Source: Saccoglossus kowalevskii (Eukaryota; Hemichordata; Enteropneusta; Harrimaniidae). From it: a DNA stretch of 29,174 nt. Below the pieces are notes generated by a model. That model had not been told where the DNA came from. It worked only from the letters and a program-made list of their open reading frames with translations, and ran no database searches. Made by a program: the position numbers and the translations under genes. Positions 28,638 through 29,174 of this stretch are shown here, piece after piece; position 1 is the stretch's first letter, and every line of letters starts with the position of its first letter. The stretch is taken from positions 107,340 through 136,513 of the forward strand of contig NW_003156245.1 in assembly GCF_000003605.2 (NCBI RefSeq), read 5' to 3'.

Positions 28638-29174
28638 CTGGAAGAAAATAAAAAACAAGTGGTAAGGATTATATATTGTAATGAATGATTTGAGTAAGGT
28701 GTTGAGTAGAGGACTGTTCAATAGGAAGAACATTGTTGAAATGCTTTGGAAATGATTGGACTTTCCATAAATAAAATCTTGATGCACATTGTAAATAACT
28801 AGTGAGAGGATTCTGAAAGCACTACCGTGCAGTCAAGCATCCTCTCAATGAAAACACAGGTTATGCACATTATAATGAGGTAAATTAGTGTTGTAAATGG
28901 AGCGTCATGATTAAATCTGGTATGATGTGCATGGAACAACTCATTATGCAAAAGCAAACAAGTGTCGACGGAAGACCCAAATGATAGTTATCACCACCGA
29001 CCAATTTTGTAGTAGTCATGTTGCCGAAAATACTATATCTTGTTGTTTTCAATAAATATATGTGTAGCAACAATAAACTGTACAAAACCAGTAGTTAACT
29101 GTTTACAAGACAGTATTATAGACCCATATCATGTAAAGTTACAGGGTGTTGTACAAATATACCCCCTTACTTTT
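28638..29174. other. AT-rich window end
   Basis: Contains a nested hairpin (GAGAGGAT at 28804-28811 pairing with ATCCTCTC at 28839-28846, with an inner GCAC/GTGC pair). No gene supported. Confidence 0.45.

Noticed and set aside
1-29174. CRISPR array, operon or bacterial defence system
   Set aside because: Intron-containing metazoan genes and AT-rich spacers throughout; the only regular direct repeat (43 bp) is contiguous with no unique spacers.

Overview
The window looks like nuclear DNA of an AT-rich, intron-rich metazoan. It has spliced genes with GT-AG introns, kringle and immunoglobulin modules, a solo LTR, a terminal-inverted-repeat element and microsatellites. No bacterial or viral gene organisation is visible. 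Symmetric phase-1 extracellular exons and a kringle array suggest a marine invertebrate such as a mollusc, another lophotrochozoan or a lancelet. The sequence alone does not fix the clade.

Left part, 1-5.3 kb, + strand. A terminal exon of an acidic, SDEE-rich protein lies at 893-1165. A 43-bp minisatellite follows at about 1641-2012. The 3' half of a one-Ig-domain transmembrane protein follows in four in-frame exons at 2336-3316. Downstream lie a 455-bp solo LTR (3653-4107, 4-bp target duplication) and a CpG-dense inverted-repeat element (4550-5265).

Middle part, about 9.2-22.1 kb, - strand. One large gene dominates. I could chain 21 exons from 22061 down to 9229 into a single open frame of 931 codons including the stop. 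The order is a four-residue start exon, one hydrophobic membrane segment, five kringles separated by short Thr/Pro linkers, a stalk of Thr/Ser-rich linker exons, a six-cysteine mini-module and a C-terminal WSC-like or apple-like domain. Every junction after the membrane exon is phase 1, so exons can be duplicated or skipped without breaking the frame. The sequence shows that duplication has happened. Kringles 2 and 3 with their linkers and introns are near-identical 520-bp tandem copies. Two linker exons are 771-bp tandem copies, and another linker pair is clearly homologous.

Right part, 22.1-29.2 kb. It is mostly non-coding. It holds a possible 5' exon with a strong donor at 25088 (-), a CpG-richer candidate promoter and first exon near 27.7-28.0 kb (+), a (GGT)8 run, and a possible short terminal exon at 28561-28637 (-).

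The most interesting object is the kringle gene. It seems to be a cell-surface or secreted multi-kringle protein with a mucin-like stalk and a distal cysteine-rich head. The architecture is unfamiliar to me, and its exon layout is built for copy-number change.
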